From Bog-950 sp964423405 (GTDB lineage Bacteria > Bacteroidota > Bacteroidia > Chitinophagales > LD1): a stretch of DNA of 64,000 bases. The DNA lies in the NCBI GenBank assembly GCA_964423405.1, contig CAYREY010000008.1, positions 1-64,000 of the forward strand. The letters run 5' to 3'. Below, piece by piece: positions 8,686 to 18,980 of the stretch. The notes under the pieces are model-generated. The model was not told the origin of the DNA. It saw only the letters and a program-made list of their open reading frames with translations, and did no database searches. The translations under genes and the position numbers were made by a program. Numbering within the stretch: the first letter of the stretch is position 1; every line of letters starts with the position of its first letter.

Positions 8686-11600
8686 CTCAACCGGTGCTAC
8701 CGGTTGGCCTTTAAAAAATTTGCGGCGGAACCACTCGCGGGTTTTGTAACCCAGCATATACATGGTAGGTACTACCAGCAGGGTTAAGAAAGTGGCTACT
8801 ATCAACCCGTAAATCATAGTCCACGATAGCGGGCCCCAGAAAGCCAGGTTATCGCCACCTAAATAAAACTCAGGGTTAAACTCGCTGAACAGTTTTTCAA
8901 AATCCATATTTAAACCAACTGCCAGCGGAATTAAACCAAGTATAGCTGCCGATGCTGTTAGTATTACCGGTGTCATACGGGTAGAGCCTCCATCTACTAC
9001 GGCATCATATACGTTCTCGCCACGCTCGCGCAGCTCATCAATAAACTCTATCAGCAATATACCGTTACGTATTACTATTCCCGCCAGGGCAAACACACCC
9101 ACACCGGTCATAATCAAACTCATGGTCATACGCGTAAAGGTAAAGCCAAGCGCCACCCCTATCAGCGAGAACATAACCGTTGTAAATATGATAAGCGGTT
9201 TAACTACCGAGTTAAACTGGATAACCATAATAAAGAACATAAGGAACAACGCACCACCAAACGCCAGACCAAGGAATGCGCCGGTCTCTTCCTGCTGCTC
9301 CTGTTCACCGGTCATTTTTACGCTGTAGCCTTCGGGCACTTCGTAGCTTTCCAGTAGCTCTTTTACTTTAGGCACCACCTCGCTCTGGTTAAAGCCGGCG
9401 CTTATATCGCTGGCCAGGGTTACCACACGGTTTTGGTTTTTGCGGTTAATTACGCTGATGGTATTGCCATAGTGTACGCGCGCTATTGATGATATAGGCA
9501 CCTGACGGAACGAACCGGTGCTGAAGTCCATATACGATATGTACACGTTCATCAGTTTCTCTACACTTACGCGGTCTTCGGCACGCAGGCGTAATTGTAT
9601 AGGCGCATCATCATCCGCATCGCGGAATTTTGAAACCTCTTTACCAAACAGCGCCGTGCGTAACTCAACAGCTACCTGCCCCAGCGATATACCTTCGCGC
9701 TGCATTTTCTCTTTATCAATATCCACTATTATTTCAGGCTTGCTTATCTGCAGGTCGCTCTTCAGTTCATCTATACCCTGTATGCCGCTGTCGTCTATTT
9801 TACGTTTCAGGTCGGCCGATATACGGGCCAGTTCTGTGTAGTCATCGCCACTTACCTCTATGTTAATAGGCTTACCGGTTGGCGGGCCGTTACGCTCCGG
9901 CTCTACCGAAATTTCGGCACCGGCTATACCACGCGCGCGGAACGATTTCTGTAATGTATCTAACCAGTACGAGGTGGCTGGATAGCTTTCGTGTACGCCT
10001 TTACGCTGTGCAAACTCTTTAAATGCAATAGTTACTTTACTCTTGTTCGGCGTAGCAACCTTATCGGGGTTTTGCGGGTCGCCGGCACCCAGGCCCACAT
10101 TGGTAATTACCGAGGTTACGTCGGGGTTGCTGTTACCTATAATGCTGTACACGCGGCCCTCTATCAGGCGCGTAACCGAATCGGTTACCTCGGCATCGGT
10201 ACCCATAGGCAGCTTACAGTAGATATATACAAAGTTAGGGTCGCCGCTGGGGAACAACACATACGGTGTTTTGCTGGCAATAAAAACACCCCAGCTAAGT
10301 ATAAGTAACGCTACCGTGCTAAGCACCACCGCTATAGGGCGTTTGCCTTGTATAAACGAACGCAGGATACGGCTATACACACGGCCAACCTTAGGCCAGA
10401 ATTTTGTTTGCCACCAAATGATAGCTCCGTGAAAAAAGAAATGGTACAGCACTATCAGTATAAGGCAGAACACCGAGAAGTTGCCAATACCCATGCTGCC
10501 GCTGGCATAGCCTACTACAGCAAACAGTGCAAATACAATAAAGCCCCATTTGTAATCAGATATTTTAGAGCCACCGTGTTCCTCTTTTTTCATAAAGGTA
10601 ACCGCAAACACCGGGTTCATTACAAAGGCTACAAACAGCGATGCACCTAATGTGATAATAAGTGTCATAGGCAGGTTTTTCATAAACTTACCTATAATGC
10701 CCGGCCAGAACAGTAGCGGGAAGAATGGCGCCAGTGTGGTTAGTGTACCGGCCAGTACCGGTATAATAACTTCGCCGGCGGCATACTTGGCACTTTGCTT
10801 TACATCAAAATCGTACTTATGTAAAATACGGTGGGTGTTTTCTATTACCACTATCGCATCATCTACCACTATACCCAGGGCCAGTAGCAGCGAGAACAGT
10901 ACCATTACGTTCATGGTCATACCCAGTGCCGGCATAAACCAGAAAGCCAGCAGCGTAGCCAGTGGCACCGATAGGCCCACAAAAAACGCGTTGCTGAAAC
11001 CCATAAAGAACATGAGGATAAACACTACAAAAATGAAACCCAGGATTACGGTGTTCAGCAGGTCGTGCAACTGCACACGTGTTTTCTCCGAGGTATCGCC
11101 GGTTACTTTAACCTTCAGGCCCTGCGGAAATTTTGTGTCGTGGTACTCGTCCAGTATCGCGTATATCTGGTCGGTAGCTTCTATCAGGTTTTCGCCGCTG
11201 CGTTTTACCACGTTCAGCGTTACCACGCTTTTCTTATCCAGCTGGGCAAAGTCCTGTTTATCTTTAAAGGCATCTTTTATCTCGGCTATATCTTTTAAAA
11301 AAACCGTTGTACCCACAAACGAACGAACAATGATATTCTCCAGTTCTTTCGGGTCTTTAAACTCGCCGGTTACACGCAGGTTACGGCGCAGGTCATCTAC
11401 CCGTACTTCGCCACCGCTCACGTTCAGGTTCTGACGTTGTATGGCATTTTCTATATCCATAAACCCAATACCGGCCTGTGTCATTTTATACAGGTCTACA
11501 TTTATCTGTATTTCGCGGTCAAGGCCACCTACTATATCTACCCGGGTAATTTCTTTCAGGCTCTCTATGCGGTCTTTCAGGTCTTCGCCATAGCCCTTTA

Positions 11601-12081
11601 TCTGGTCCAGCGGAATATCGCCCGCCAGGTTTATGTTCATAATAGGTAGTTCGTTTATATCAAACTCCTGTATCTGCGGGTCGTTATCCAAATCGTTGGG
11701 CAGGTCTTTCTTTCCCTTGTCCACCGCATCGGTTACCTTCTGTTTACAATCGGCCGGTTTAAGGTTAGTGGCAAACTCTACGGTAATAATCGATACATCG
11801 CTCAGCGAGTTACTGGTTATTTTCTTTACACCGTTCAGGCCCTTTACCTGTTTTTCTATCGGCTTGGTTATAAGGTTTTCTATATCCTCGGGCGTGGCAC
11901 CGGGGTAAATGGTAACTACCGAAATGGTAGGCACCACCACATCGGGAAACAGCTCTTTAGGCAAGCCGTTGTACACCATCATACCCACCAGCAGGGTTAT
12001 AAAAGTAAACACATACACGCTGGTAGCATTGTTAATACACCAGCTTGTTATAAAGAATTCTTTGAGTTTCTCTGTTTTCAT
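8686..12081 (-). CDS. RND (HAE1/AcrB-type) efflux permease, 3' end in gap
   Basis: About 1132 residues are readable from ATG 12081. The sequence reaches the last transmembrane segment and the cytoplasmic tail (REWFRRKFFKGQPVAPVE) before the gap, so little is missing. The N-terminus has the usual amphipathic start and TM1, then GLPKELFPDVVVPTISV and YPGATPEDIENLITKPIE of the porter domain. TM4 carries LGIVVDDAIVVIENTHRI, including the adjacent Asp pair of the proton relay, and the C-terminal half ends with GLIVATFLTLLVVPTMYML. It exports drugs, dyes or lipophilic compounds with proton influx, working with the MFP and TolC-like proteins encoded just upstream. It is the final structural gene of the TetR-OMF-MFP-RND operon. 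Confidence 0.95.
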
Positions 12082-12128
12082 AACAAGTAATAGAACCCTG
12101 CCGGTATAGTACCGGTGGGGTTTGTTAT

Positions 12129-13265
12129 TTAAAAGTCAATCTTCTGTCCGTCAACCACCTCGCTGTAGCCAAAGGTTATTATCTGCTGGCCTTCTTCCAG
12201 GCCCTCGGTTACTACAGTACGGCCACCGTAGTTAGCGGCACTGGTTATCATGTGCTTGCGGGCCATGGCTTTTCCTTTGGCACCATCGGCAGTTAATACA
12301 TACTCACCCTCGGCGCTGCGCTGTATAATGTTGGTAGGTACTACCAGTGCGTTTTTATATACCGCATCGTTTATTTTCAGTTTGGCAACCATGTTGGCGG
12401 CGTATTTATTGCTGCTGCCAAGTTTTACCTCTATCTGAAACGTACGCGAGAACGAGTTGATGGTTTTAGAAACATAGCTAACCGTAGCGGTTACCTTTTC
12501 GTTTATATCCGGAAACTCCAGCTCTACTTTATCTCCCTGCTTTACTTTACCAAAGTCGCTATCGGCCAGCTTGGCTTTAACGGTCAGGTGGTCGGGGTTA
12601 ATAATGCGTATGCCGGGCATTAACTGGCTGGGGGCAGCCATTTCGCCTACACGCAGGTTAACCGCATCTACCACACCGCTTATCGGTGCAATAATTTTGG
12701 TCATCTCCAGTTGCTTTTTAAGCGCAGCTAAACCAGCTTCGGCCGCTTCTTTCTGCGTTTTGGCCTGCAGGTATTGTATTTCGCTACCTATCTTCTGCTC
12801 CCACAGGCGGCTTTGTTTTTCAAACGCTGTACGCGCCAGCTCTACCTGTGTTTCGGTGCTTTTTACCTGGTCTTCCAGCGCAGCCGTAGTTTGGGTTGTG
12901 CCCAGTATCTGGCCCTTGCTTACACGGTCGCCCACCTTTACATATACGGCGGTAACCAAACCGGGCTGCTGGTTAAGTGCCATTACGTTCTCTTCGGCAT
13001 CTACCGTACCCTGCACTTCTATGTAGTGCTTAAAGTCCTGTTTTTTCAGTTCTTCTACCTGTACCAGTTTAACCTTTGGCTCTACGTGGAAAGAGGTATC
13101 CAGTTTGGCAATTTCTTTTTCCAGCTTTTCTATTTTGCCGGTCAGGTCTTTTACTTCGGTTTTGTAATCGGCCAGCTCTTTTTTCTTTTTTTCAAGCTCT
13201 GTGCCGCCGCAGGCCGCCAGTGTGGCTGCTGCCAGTACTATCACCGATAATCTTTCAAACTTCAT
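12129..13265 (-). CDS. RND efflux membrane fusion (periplasmic adaptor) lipoprotein
   Basis: 378 aa. The signal ends in LAACGG (lipobox), so the adaptor is lipid-anchored in the inner membrane. A charged coiled-coil (KKKKELADYKTEVKDLTGK) spans about residues 25-60 before the usual fold; this extra N-terminal coiled coil is common in Bacteroidota adaptors. It is followed by a lipoyl/barrel-sandwich part (VYVKVGDRVSKGQILGTT), the alpha-hairpin (about 125-180), the second lipoyl half (APISGVVDAVNLRVGE) and a beta-barrel with a C-terminal membrane-proximal domain. It bridges the RND permease (47 bp downstream) and the TolC-like channel (42 bp upstream). Confidence 0.95.
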   Translation of the reverse strand: MKFERLSVIVLAAATLAACGGTELEKKKKELADYKTEVKDLTGKIEKLEKEIAKLDTSFHVEPKVKLVQVEELKKQDFKHYIEVQGTVDAEENVMALNQQPGLVTAVYVKVGDRVSKGQILGTTQTTAALEDQVKSTETQVELARTAFEKQSRLWEQKIGSEIQYLQAKTQKEAAEAGLAALKKQLEMTKIIAPISGVVDAVNLRVGEMAAPSQLMPGIRIINPDHLTVKAKLADSDFGKVKQGDKVELEFPDINEKVTATVSYVSKTINSFSRTFQIEVKLGSSNKYAANMVAKLKINDAVYKNALVVPTNIIQRSAEGEYVLTADGAKGKAMARKHMITSAANYGGRTVVTEGLEEGQQIITFGYSEVVDGQKIDF

Positions 13266-13307
13266 ACTGTGTATTTTTATTGTTTCTTAATTCAGCGTGC
13301 CTGCTGC

Positions 13308-14750
13308 TTATTTTGTACCCAGCGCCTTATCCAGGTCGGCTTTGGTGTTAAGCAGGTTCAGCGTGCTTTGAATATATTTTAACTGATTGGTAACAAATTC
13401 CTGTTCGCTTTGTTGCAGTTCAAAACTGTTGGCAACACCCTCTTTGTACTTAATGGTATTGCGGTCAAATATTTTTTTGCTTAGCTCCTGTGCTTTGCGG
13501 GTGTTGGTTTCATCGGTAAGTGCAGCGGCAAAACTGCTTTGTGCGGCACGGTATTGCAGGTCGGCTGCATTTTTAAAATTTTCGAAATCGTTTACCGATT
13601 TCTGCTGCTCCAGTTTAGCTTGCTTTACCTGTGCCAGTTTGCTGCCCGAATCGAAAATAGGCACCTTTAGGGTAAGCCCTACCAGGCCCTGATCGAACCA
13701 ACTGTCTTTTTTAAACAGGTCGCCGCCCTTTTGCGATTGCGAGTTCCAACCGTAACTTAAAAAACCATACAGCGATGGAAAATACTGCACGCGTTTCTGG
13801 CGCATATCATATCCTTTTAGCTTAATGGCCGATTGCAGCAGGTCGTACTCTACGCGGTTTTTAGCTTCAAACTGTTTAACGGCGTCCTGTACCTGTACGG
13901 TTGCTTTCAGTTCATCCAGTTTATCTTTCAGTATCAGCTCTTCGTTCAGCGGCATGCCTATCAGAAATTTCAGGTTGGCCATAGCTACTTCTGCCATCTG
14001 TTTTTGCAGGGCTATCTGGCTTTCCAGGGTAGCCTGCGCCAGCTCCAGCCGGTTTACATCCAGCTCTTCTATTAAGCCCAATTGGTAAGTGGCGCGGGTA
14101 TCGGCAGTAAGCTTTTCAATTACCTTCAGGTTTTCCTGTAGCAATGCTATAGCCTCTTTGGCAGCAGCAGCCTGGTAGTAGGCTTTTATTACCGCATACT
14201 TTACATCTACATCGCTCATTTGCGATTGCAGGCGCGCAGTAAGCATTAACTCTTTCGCTGCTTTAACGCCAAACACGTAGCGGCCATCAAAAAACAACTG
14301 GTTAACCTGTAAACCGGTGCTGATGTTGTGCGGCAGTACAAACGATACCGCTTCATTACCACTTTCCATCAATACCTGTGCTATGGCAGGGTTGGGTGCT
14401 ACACCTAGCGCCGGGTTACCGGTGGCCAGGGTTTGAAATACTTTAGCCAAAGTTCCCTCGCTGAATATTTTACCAAGCGCCGGCGATATAGGTTGCTTAA
14501 AATAGTAGGTATAATCAAAGTTGCCCGATATCTGCGGCAGGCCGGTAGTGTATATTTCTACATTGCGCCACTTGGCCTGATCTACGCCCAGTTTGGCATT
14601 TTTTACCTGCGTGTTAAACTGCAGGGCATAATCAACGGCCTCTTGCACAGTAAAAGCCTTTACAGTAGTAGTTGCAGGGCTGTTAGTGGTTTGGGCAAAC
14701 AGCTGCGCTGCAAGCAACACTAATATGGGGAGTATAAATTTCTTTTTCAT
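13308..14750 (-). CDS. TolC-family outer membrane efflux channel
   Basis: 480 aa with a signal peptide (MKKKFILPILVLLAAQLF, cleavage after FAQ). It has the two internal repeats of OEP/TolC proteins: the first starts at FTVQEAVDYALQFNTQVKNA, and long helices occupy about residues 170-310 and 380-480 (YKEGVANSFELQQSEQEF is the typical second-repeat signature). A trimer would form the outer-membrane beta-barrel and periplasmic tunnel. It lies between the TetR regulator (20 bp upstream) and the adaptor gene, so the whole tripartite pump is encoded here in order. Confidence 0.95.
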   Translation of the reverse strand: MKKKFILPILVLLAAQLFAQTTNSPATTTVKAFTVQEAVDYALQFNTQVKNAKLGVDQAKWRNVEIYTTGLPQISGNFDYTYYFKQPISPALGKIFSEGTLAKVFQTLATGNPALGVAPNPAIAQVLMESGNEAVSFVLPHNISTGLQVNQLFFDGRYVFGVKAAKELMLTARLQSQMSDVDVKYAVIKAYYQAAAAKEAIALLQENLKVIEKLTADTRATYQLGLIEELDVNRLELAQATLESQIALQKQMAEVAMANLKFLIGMPLNEELILKDKLDELKATVQVQDAVKQFEAKNRVEYDLLQSAIKLKGYDMRQKRVQYFPSLYGFLSYGWNSQSQKGGDLFKKDSWFDQGLVGLTLKVPIFDSGSKLAQVKQAKLEQQKSVNDFENFKNAADLQYRAAQSSFAAALTDETNTRKAQELSKKIFDRNTIKYKEGVANSFELQQSEQEFVTNQLKYIQSTLNLLNTKADLDKALGTK

Positions 14751-14769
14751 GCAGTTGAAGTTATGTCGT

Positions 14770-15405
14770 TCAACGTTTAAATAAATTGTGTTCTTCCAGG
14801 TATTGTAGGCCGCGTGGCGAAAGTATGCCCCGCAGGTGGTAGTTCAAATATTCTTTATACGTATTTATAAATACATAATTTTTGCCCGGAAACAGCTCCT
14901 GGTCTATCAGCACAGCCGTATTGGCTATGTATACCCGGGCTATTATATCGGCATTCAGGTCGGCACGGTACAGGCCTTCGGTTATTCCTTTCTGCAGGTT
15001 GTCGGTTATCATGCCCAGCATAAACTCAAACCGGTAGCGGCTGTATATGTCCCAGGTTTCGGGGTAATACTTTTGCAGGTCGTTCAATGCGCTGGGGTTA
15101 AGCTCCTGTACCTGGTTAAAAAAATAGTGCATCATCTGTATCATCTCGTCAACCGAGTTGCCCGGGGCTTTCAGTATGGCCTCTATTTGTGTACGCTCTT
15201 CGTCCAGGTAATTTTGCAGGGTAAGCCGTACCAGTTCGGCCTTATTTTCTACAAACTGGTAAATGGTTTTTTTGCTCATGCCCAGCTCGCGGGCAATATC
15301 ATCCATGGTATAGCTTTTAACGCCATACTTTTTGAACAGTTCTCCGCATTTCTGCAGCAGGTATATATGTTGCTGGCTTTTCAAAGCGGCGCAAATGTAA
15401 ACCAT
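14770..15405 (-). CDS. TetR/AcrR-family regulator of the efflux operon
   Basis: 211 aa from ATG 15405 (MVYICAALKSQQ). The open frame extends 27 codons further upstream, but that stretch does not resemble a TetR N-terminus and would overlap the divergent promoter. The HTH runs from about residue 12 to 56: LLQKCGELFKKYG, then YTMDDIARELGMSKKTIYQF, the classical recognition-helix sequence, ending FVENKAELV. The C-terminal ligand-binding domain is helical. Being the first gene of the pump operon, it most likely represses it and is relieved by a pump substrate; that is inference from position. The divergent methyltransferase gene starts 104 bp away. Confidence 0.9.
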   Translation of the reverse strand: MVYICAALKSQQHIYLLQKCGELFKKYGVKSYTMDDIARELGMSKKTIYQFVENKAELVRLTLQNYLDEERTQIEAILKAPGNSVDEMIQMMHYFFNQVQELNPSALNDLQKYYPETWDIYSRYRFEFMLGMITDNLQKGITEGLYRADLNADIIARVYIANTAVLIDQELFPGKNYVFINTYKEYLNYHLRGILSPRGLQYLEEHNLFKR

Positions 15406-15508
15406 AAAACCACTGGAAACCAAAAAAACTCTGAAAGTTTCCGGCGAGTTTTGGTAAACCGTATATTTAGCTGGCCAAACCGGCATAATAGCCGGTGTAA
15501 CCGTATAT

Positions 15509-16261
15509 ATGGAGTTTAAAGACCACTTTAGCCGCCAGGCCGGTATTTACCTGAAAGCGCGGCCTACATATCCCGATGAACTATTTGATTATCTGTCGGT
15601 TATATCGCCTGCGCACGACCTTTGCTGGGATTGCGCCACCGGCAACGGGCAGGCGGCTGTATCCTTGTCGCGCTACTTTAAGCAGGTAATAGCCACCGAT
15701 GGCAGCCAACAGCAAATAGAAAAAGCCATGGCGGCGCCCAATGTTGCGTATAGGGTAGGTGTAGCCGAACAAAGCGGCCTGGCAGATAACAGCATTGATT
15801 TAATAACCGTGGCTACTGCAGCCCACTGGTTTAACCACGATTTGTTTTACAAAGAAGCCCAACGGGTAGCCAAACCCAATGGCATACTGGCACTATGGGC
15901 TTATGGCGAAGCCACCATAAACCCGGCCATTGACGAACTGATGGAATGGTTTATGTACGACTACCTGTATAGCTACTGGCCCGAGGGGCGCTGGTATGTA
16001 CGCAGTAAATACGAAACATTGCCCTTTCCGTTTACTGCCATACAAACACCGGTTTTTTACTGCCACCGGCAATGGAACCGTGAACAATGGTTAAATTACA
16101 TAATGAGCTGGAGCGCCTATAATAACTATGTTGCCAGGCATAACACCGACCCTATACAAGAATTATTACCCAAGCTGGAACCACTATGGTATGAGAGTGA
16201 AATAAGGCCTGTAACCTGGCAATTACACATGAAGTGTTGCCGGTTAAATACAAGCGTTTAA
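15509..16261 (+). CDS. Class I SAM-dependent methyltransferase
   Basis: 250 aa. N-terminal DHFSRQAGIYLKARPTYP is typical of the Crg1/TMT1-like small-molecule methyltransferases. Motif I is DCATGNGQAAVSL (about residues 40-52), with the acidic residue of beta-strand 2 in VIATDGSQQQIEKA. The post-motif VATAAHWFNHDLFYKEAQR is also characteristic (AxHWF). The C-terminus is a helical lid. The substrate is not identifiable; homologues methylate trans-aconitate-like acids or lipids. It stands alone, divergent from the efflux regulator. Confidence 0.9.
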   Translation: MEFKDHFSRQAGIYLKARPTYPDELFDYLSVISPAHDLCWDCATGNGQAAVSLSRYFKQVIATDGSQQQIEKAMAAPNVAYRVGVAEQSGLADNSIDLITVATAAHWFNHDLFYKEAQRVAKPNGILALWAYGEATINPAIDELMEWFMYDYLYSYWPEGRWYVRSKYETLPFPFTAIQTPVFYCHRQWNREQWLNYIMSWSAYNNYVARHNTDPIQELLPKLEPLWYESEIRPVTWQLHMKCCRLNTSV

Positions 16262-16320
16262 AGCTGATTTTGTTAAAGGTATAAGCTTGTAAAAAACGTT
16301 AAACCTTATAACCGAATACC

Positions 16321-16350
16321 TTGTTGGGACGATAAAAGGCATTACATTTG
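16321..16350 (+). promoter_or_regulatory. Bacteroidota-type promoter for the DUF1573 gene
   Basis: CTTG (TTG 16321-16323), 19 bases, then TACATTTG (16343-16350), a perfect TAnnTTTG -7 element at the right spacing for the primary sigma factor of Bacteroidota. Transcription would start near 16357, about 45 bases before the ATG at 16402. Confidence 0.6.
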
Positions 16351-16401
16351 ATTTATCATCAAACGACAACCAATTTTTTAAAACCAACAAAAAAAACAAC
16401 A

Positions 16402-16878
16402 ATGAAAAGGTTCTTTTTAATGTTATGTTTTGCAGGTAGCACCATGTTAGGCATGGCGCAGACAGCCCCGGCTGCCGCACCTGCCGAGCAAGCAGCACCG
16501 GATCCTAATGCCCCAGAAATTAAATGGGACAATACGACCCTGGATTACGGTACTGTAACCAAGGCAGATGAGAAAGCTGCTACCCGCGAATTTAAATTTG
16601 TAAACATCGGTAAGTCACCGCTTATCATATCAAACTGCCGTGGTAGCTGTGGTTGCACAGTGCCTGCCTGCCCTACCGAACCGGTTATGCCAGGTAAGCA
16701 AGGTACCATATCGGTACACTACGATGTTAACCGCGTAGGACCTTTTACCAAAATGGTAACTGTTACCTCTAACGCTAAAAACAGCAACGAAACGTTGAAA
16801 ATAACCGGTACTGTAGTTGATCCGGATGCAGGTAAAGCTGCTCCAGCCGCTACTCCGGCTCCAACTGGTGGCCACTAG
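16402..16878 (+). CDS. DUF1573 secreted protein
   Basis: 158 aa from ATG 16402; an in-frame start 54 bases upstream falls in the promoter and is rejected. The signal peptide MKRFFLMLCFAGSTMLGMAQ is followed by an Ala/Pro-rich linker. The DUF1573 immunoglobulin-like fold shows ITWDxxxxDYG-type text (IKWDNTTLDYGTVTK), REFKFVNIGKSPLII, then the signature Cys cluster SNCRGSCGCTVPACP and PGKQGTISVHYD. The C-terminal tail is again Ala/Pro-rich. Such proteins are very common in Bacteroidota and periplasmic or surface-exposed; no reaction is known. A strong terminator follows. Confidence 0.9.
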   Translation: MKRFFLMLCFAGSTMLGMAQTAPAAAPAEQAAPDPNAPEIKWDNTTLDYGTVTKADEKAATREFKFVNIGKSPLIISNCRGSCGCTVPACPTEPVMPGKQGTISVHYDVNRVGPFTKMVTVTSNAKNSNETLKITGTVVDPDAGKAAPAATPAPTGGH

Positions 16879-16900
16879 AAAGTGCCTGACCTGATATTGA

Positions 16901-16933
16901 AAAAGCCCCTCGCAATGCGAGGGGCTTTTTTTT
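16901..16933 (+). terminator. Intrinsic terminator after DUF1573
   Basis: A perfect 13-bp stem, AAAAGCCCCTCGC with GCGAGGGGCTTTT, closes on the 3-base loop AAT and ends in eight T. The same hairpin recurs at 17811-17843. Confidence 0.95.
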
Positions 16934-16975
16934 GCTTTAAAACTTAGCTATTATCGCATTTAAAAACAACCTAAC

Positions 16976-17785
16976 ATGATTAAACAAACACTAATTGCTT
17001 TTGGAGTTTTCTTTTCTGTTTTTTTATCGGCGCAGGATAAGGTATCGGAATTGCACTATAAACTGGTTGCAGTTAAAGACAATAAAAAATCTGAATCTGT
17101 AGATGTAGTTTATTTTAAAAACTATGTTTCTATACAAACAAAACCGGCCCATAGCCGCAACCCGTTAAGGTATATTGATAAGAAAAACAATGTACTGGTT
17201 ATGACTTTCAACAGCCGCTCTCACGGTTATATAATTGAATCTCTTGACTCTGTTTACTTCACCGATACACGATTAGAAGCCACCGGCGAAAAACAGGTAA
17301 TTAACGGCTACAACTGCGAAAAATATATCAGCACCCAATTAGCCAGAACACGAAAATGCCCATCGACATATACAATGGGCTACAGCTATGAGCTTTGGCT
17401 AACTACCGACCTGGATGTTGACCCTGATTACAATTTATATATATCTCATGCTTTTTTCCCTATGGTTTCTACTTTTCCGTTCAAGGGCGTTATTGTAAAA
17501 GCCCGGTTTGCACAATCGCTAGGCAAAAAAGACACCTATTTCATACTAGATAGTGTAAGCAAAAAACCAGCACTTGAAGATAATATTGAGTGGCCATGGG
17601 TTAAATATCCCGATGCCGTTTGCGTACTACCCGATGCTGACGATTTACAGGGTTACGCCAAAGCAATGCGCTATACGTGCGAAGATTTGATTACTTATAG
17701 AACAAGAATGAAAAAAATAGCCCAAAAAGTTACTGGTATTGAAACTCCCAAATATGACTATGGCTACGAAATGATCGTGTTCTGA
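16976..17785 (+). CDS. Exported protein, DUF4412/GLPGLI-like, function unknown
   Basis: 269 aa, with signal peptide MIKQTLIAFGVFFSVFLSA and cleavage before QD. The mature part alternates beta strands; EKQVINGYNCEKYI matches the recurring 'G-x-x-x-I-x-G-Y-x-C-x-K' phrase of DUF4412 and GLPGLI-type Bacteroidota proteins, followed by YSYELWLTTDLDVDP. No catalytic motif is visible. Codon use is a little more AT-rich than its neighbours. It sits between two identical terminator hairpins, so it is probably a single-gene transcription unit. Assignment to a family is tentative. Confidence 0.65.
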   Translation: MIKQTLIAFGVFFSVFLSAQDKVSELHYKLVAVKDNKKSESVDVVYFKNYVSIQTKPAHSRNPLRYIDKKNNVLVMTFNSRSHGYIIESLDSVYFTDTRLEATGEKQVINGYNCEKYISTQLARTRKCPSTYTMGYSYELWLTTDLDVDPDYNLYISHAFFPMVSTFPFKGVIVKARFAQSLGKKDTYFILDSVSKKPALEDNIEWPWVKYPDAVCVLPDADDLQGYAKAMRYTCEDLITYRTRMKKIAQKVTGIETPKYDYGYEMIVF

Positions 17786-17810
17786 TATTTGTATCTTCTC
17801 ATGGTTAAAC

Positions 17811-17843
17811 AAAAAAGCCCCTCGCAATGCGAGGGGCTTTTTT
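17811..17843 (+). terminator. Intrinsic terminator, duplicate of the one at 16901
   Basis: A 15-bp perfect stem (AAAAAAGCCCCTCGC with its complement), loop AAT, T tail. The 13-bp core and the loop are identical to the hairpin 910 bp upstream. Confidence 0.95.
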
Positions 17844-17914
17844 GTTTTTATAACCATATCGGGCCATAGACTTGCCTGTAACTATATGCTATTAATACCT
17901 ACCTTTACGCCGCA

Positions 17915-18961
17915 ATGGAAGAAGTAATTAAGAGCGATATCCGCCGGTTTTCGGAAGAAGAGATGATAGCCGAGTTTGCCAAAATGGGCGAACCGAAGTT
18001 TCGTGCCAAACAGGTACATGAGTGGTTATGGAAAAAATCGGCGCGCTCGTTCGATGAAATGACCAACCTGAGCAAAGACCTGCGCACCAAGCTGGCCGAC
18101 CAGTTTGCTTTTTTTTCGGTTACCGAAAACATAGTGCAGAAAAGCAGCGATGGCACCGTAAAGCTGGGCATGAAACTGCACGACGACAGGCTGGTAGAGG
18201 GTGTAATGATACCCGATGAAGACCGTAACACGGCCTGTGTATCGAGCCAGGTAGGCTGCTCGCTTAGCTGTAGTTTTTGCGCTACCGGTTTTTTAAAGCG
18301 CGAGCGAAACCTGGAGGCCGGCGAGATATACGACCAGGTGGTGCTGCTTAATAAGCACGCACTGGCGCACAGTGGCAAACAGCTAACCAACATTGTTTAC
18401 ATGGGCATGGGCGAACCTATGCTTAACTACGATAACGTAATGCAAAGCATCCGCTACATTACCTCGCCCGATGGACTTAACATGGCGCAAAAACGCATTA
18501 CGGTTTCCACTTCGGGTGTAATACGCGGCATACGCCGCATGGCCGAGGAGGGCATGAAGTTTAACCTGGCCCTTTCGCTACACGCACCTACCGATGAAAA
18601 GCGCGATAAAATAATGGACATTAACCGCAGCAACCCGCTGGATGAGGTGATGGACGCGCTCAACTATTTCTACCAGAAAACCGGCAACAAGGTAACGTTT
18701 GAATATATACTGTTCGATAAGTTTAACGACAGCCTGGAAGATGCCGAACACCTGTACGGGCTCACCTTAAAAGTACCATCATTTATAAACGTAATAGAAT
18801 ACAACAACGTAGAAGGCGTAGAGCTGCATAAAGCCAAACGCGAAAAACGCGATGCCTTTGTTACCTACCTGCGCGATAAAGGGGTAAACGTGGCCATCCG
18901 CCGCAGCCGCGGTAAAGATATTGACGCCGCCTGCGGGCAGCTGGCTAATAAGAATAAGTAG
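17915..18961 (+). CDS. rlmN: Dual-specificity 23S rRNA (A2503-C2) / tRNA (A37-C2) methyltransferase RlmN
   Basis: 348 aa, the usual length. Radical-SAM cluster cysteines are C115, C119 and C122 in CSLSCSFC. C108 in TACVSSQVGC and C340 in DAACGQL correspond to the two methyl-transfer cysteines of the family. GMGEPMLNYDNV is the SAM-binding GGE-like motif, followed by ITVSTSGVI and LALSLHAPTDEKRD. It methylates A2503 of 23S rRNA through a methyl-cysteine intermediate. The gene stands alone; its stop is 19 bp before the repeat element at 18981. Confidence 0.98.
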   Translation: MEEVIKSDIRRFSEEEMIAEFAKMGEPKFRAKQVHEWLWKKSARSFDEMTNLSKDLRTKLADQFAFFSVTENIVQKSSDGTVKLGMKLHDDRLVEGVMIPDEDRNTACVSSQVGCSLSCSFCATGFLKRERNLEAGEIYDQVVLLNKHALAHSGKQLTNIVYMGMGEPMLNYDNVMQSIRYITSPDGLNMAQKRITVSTSGVIRGIRRMAEEGMKFNLALSLHAPTDEKRDKIMDINRSNPLDEVMDALNYFYQKTGNKVTFEYILFDKFNDSLEDAEHLYGLTLKVPSFINVIEYNNVEGVELHKAKREKRDAFVTYLRDKGVNVAIRRSRGKDIDAACGQLANKNK

Positions 18962-18980
18962 TTCGTTTCCTTGTTCCATT

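Noticed and set aside
9122..11908. Plus-strand open frames of 60-260 codons across the RND gene
   Set aside because: All are shadows of the strongly conserved permease; none has domain-like sequence.
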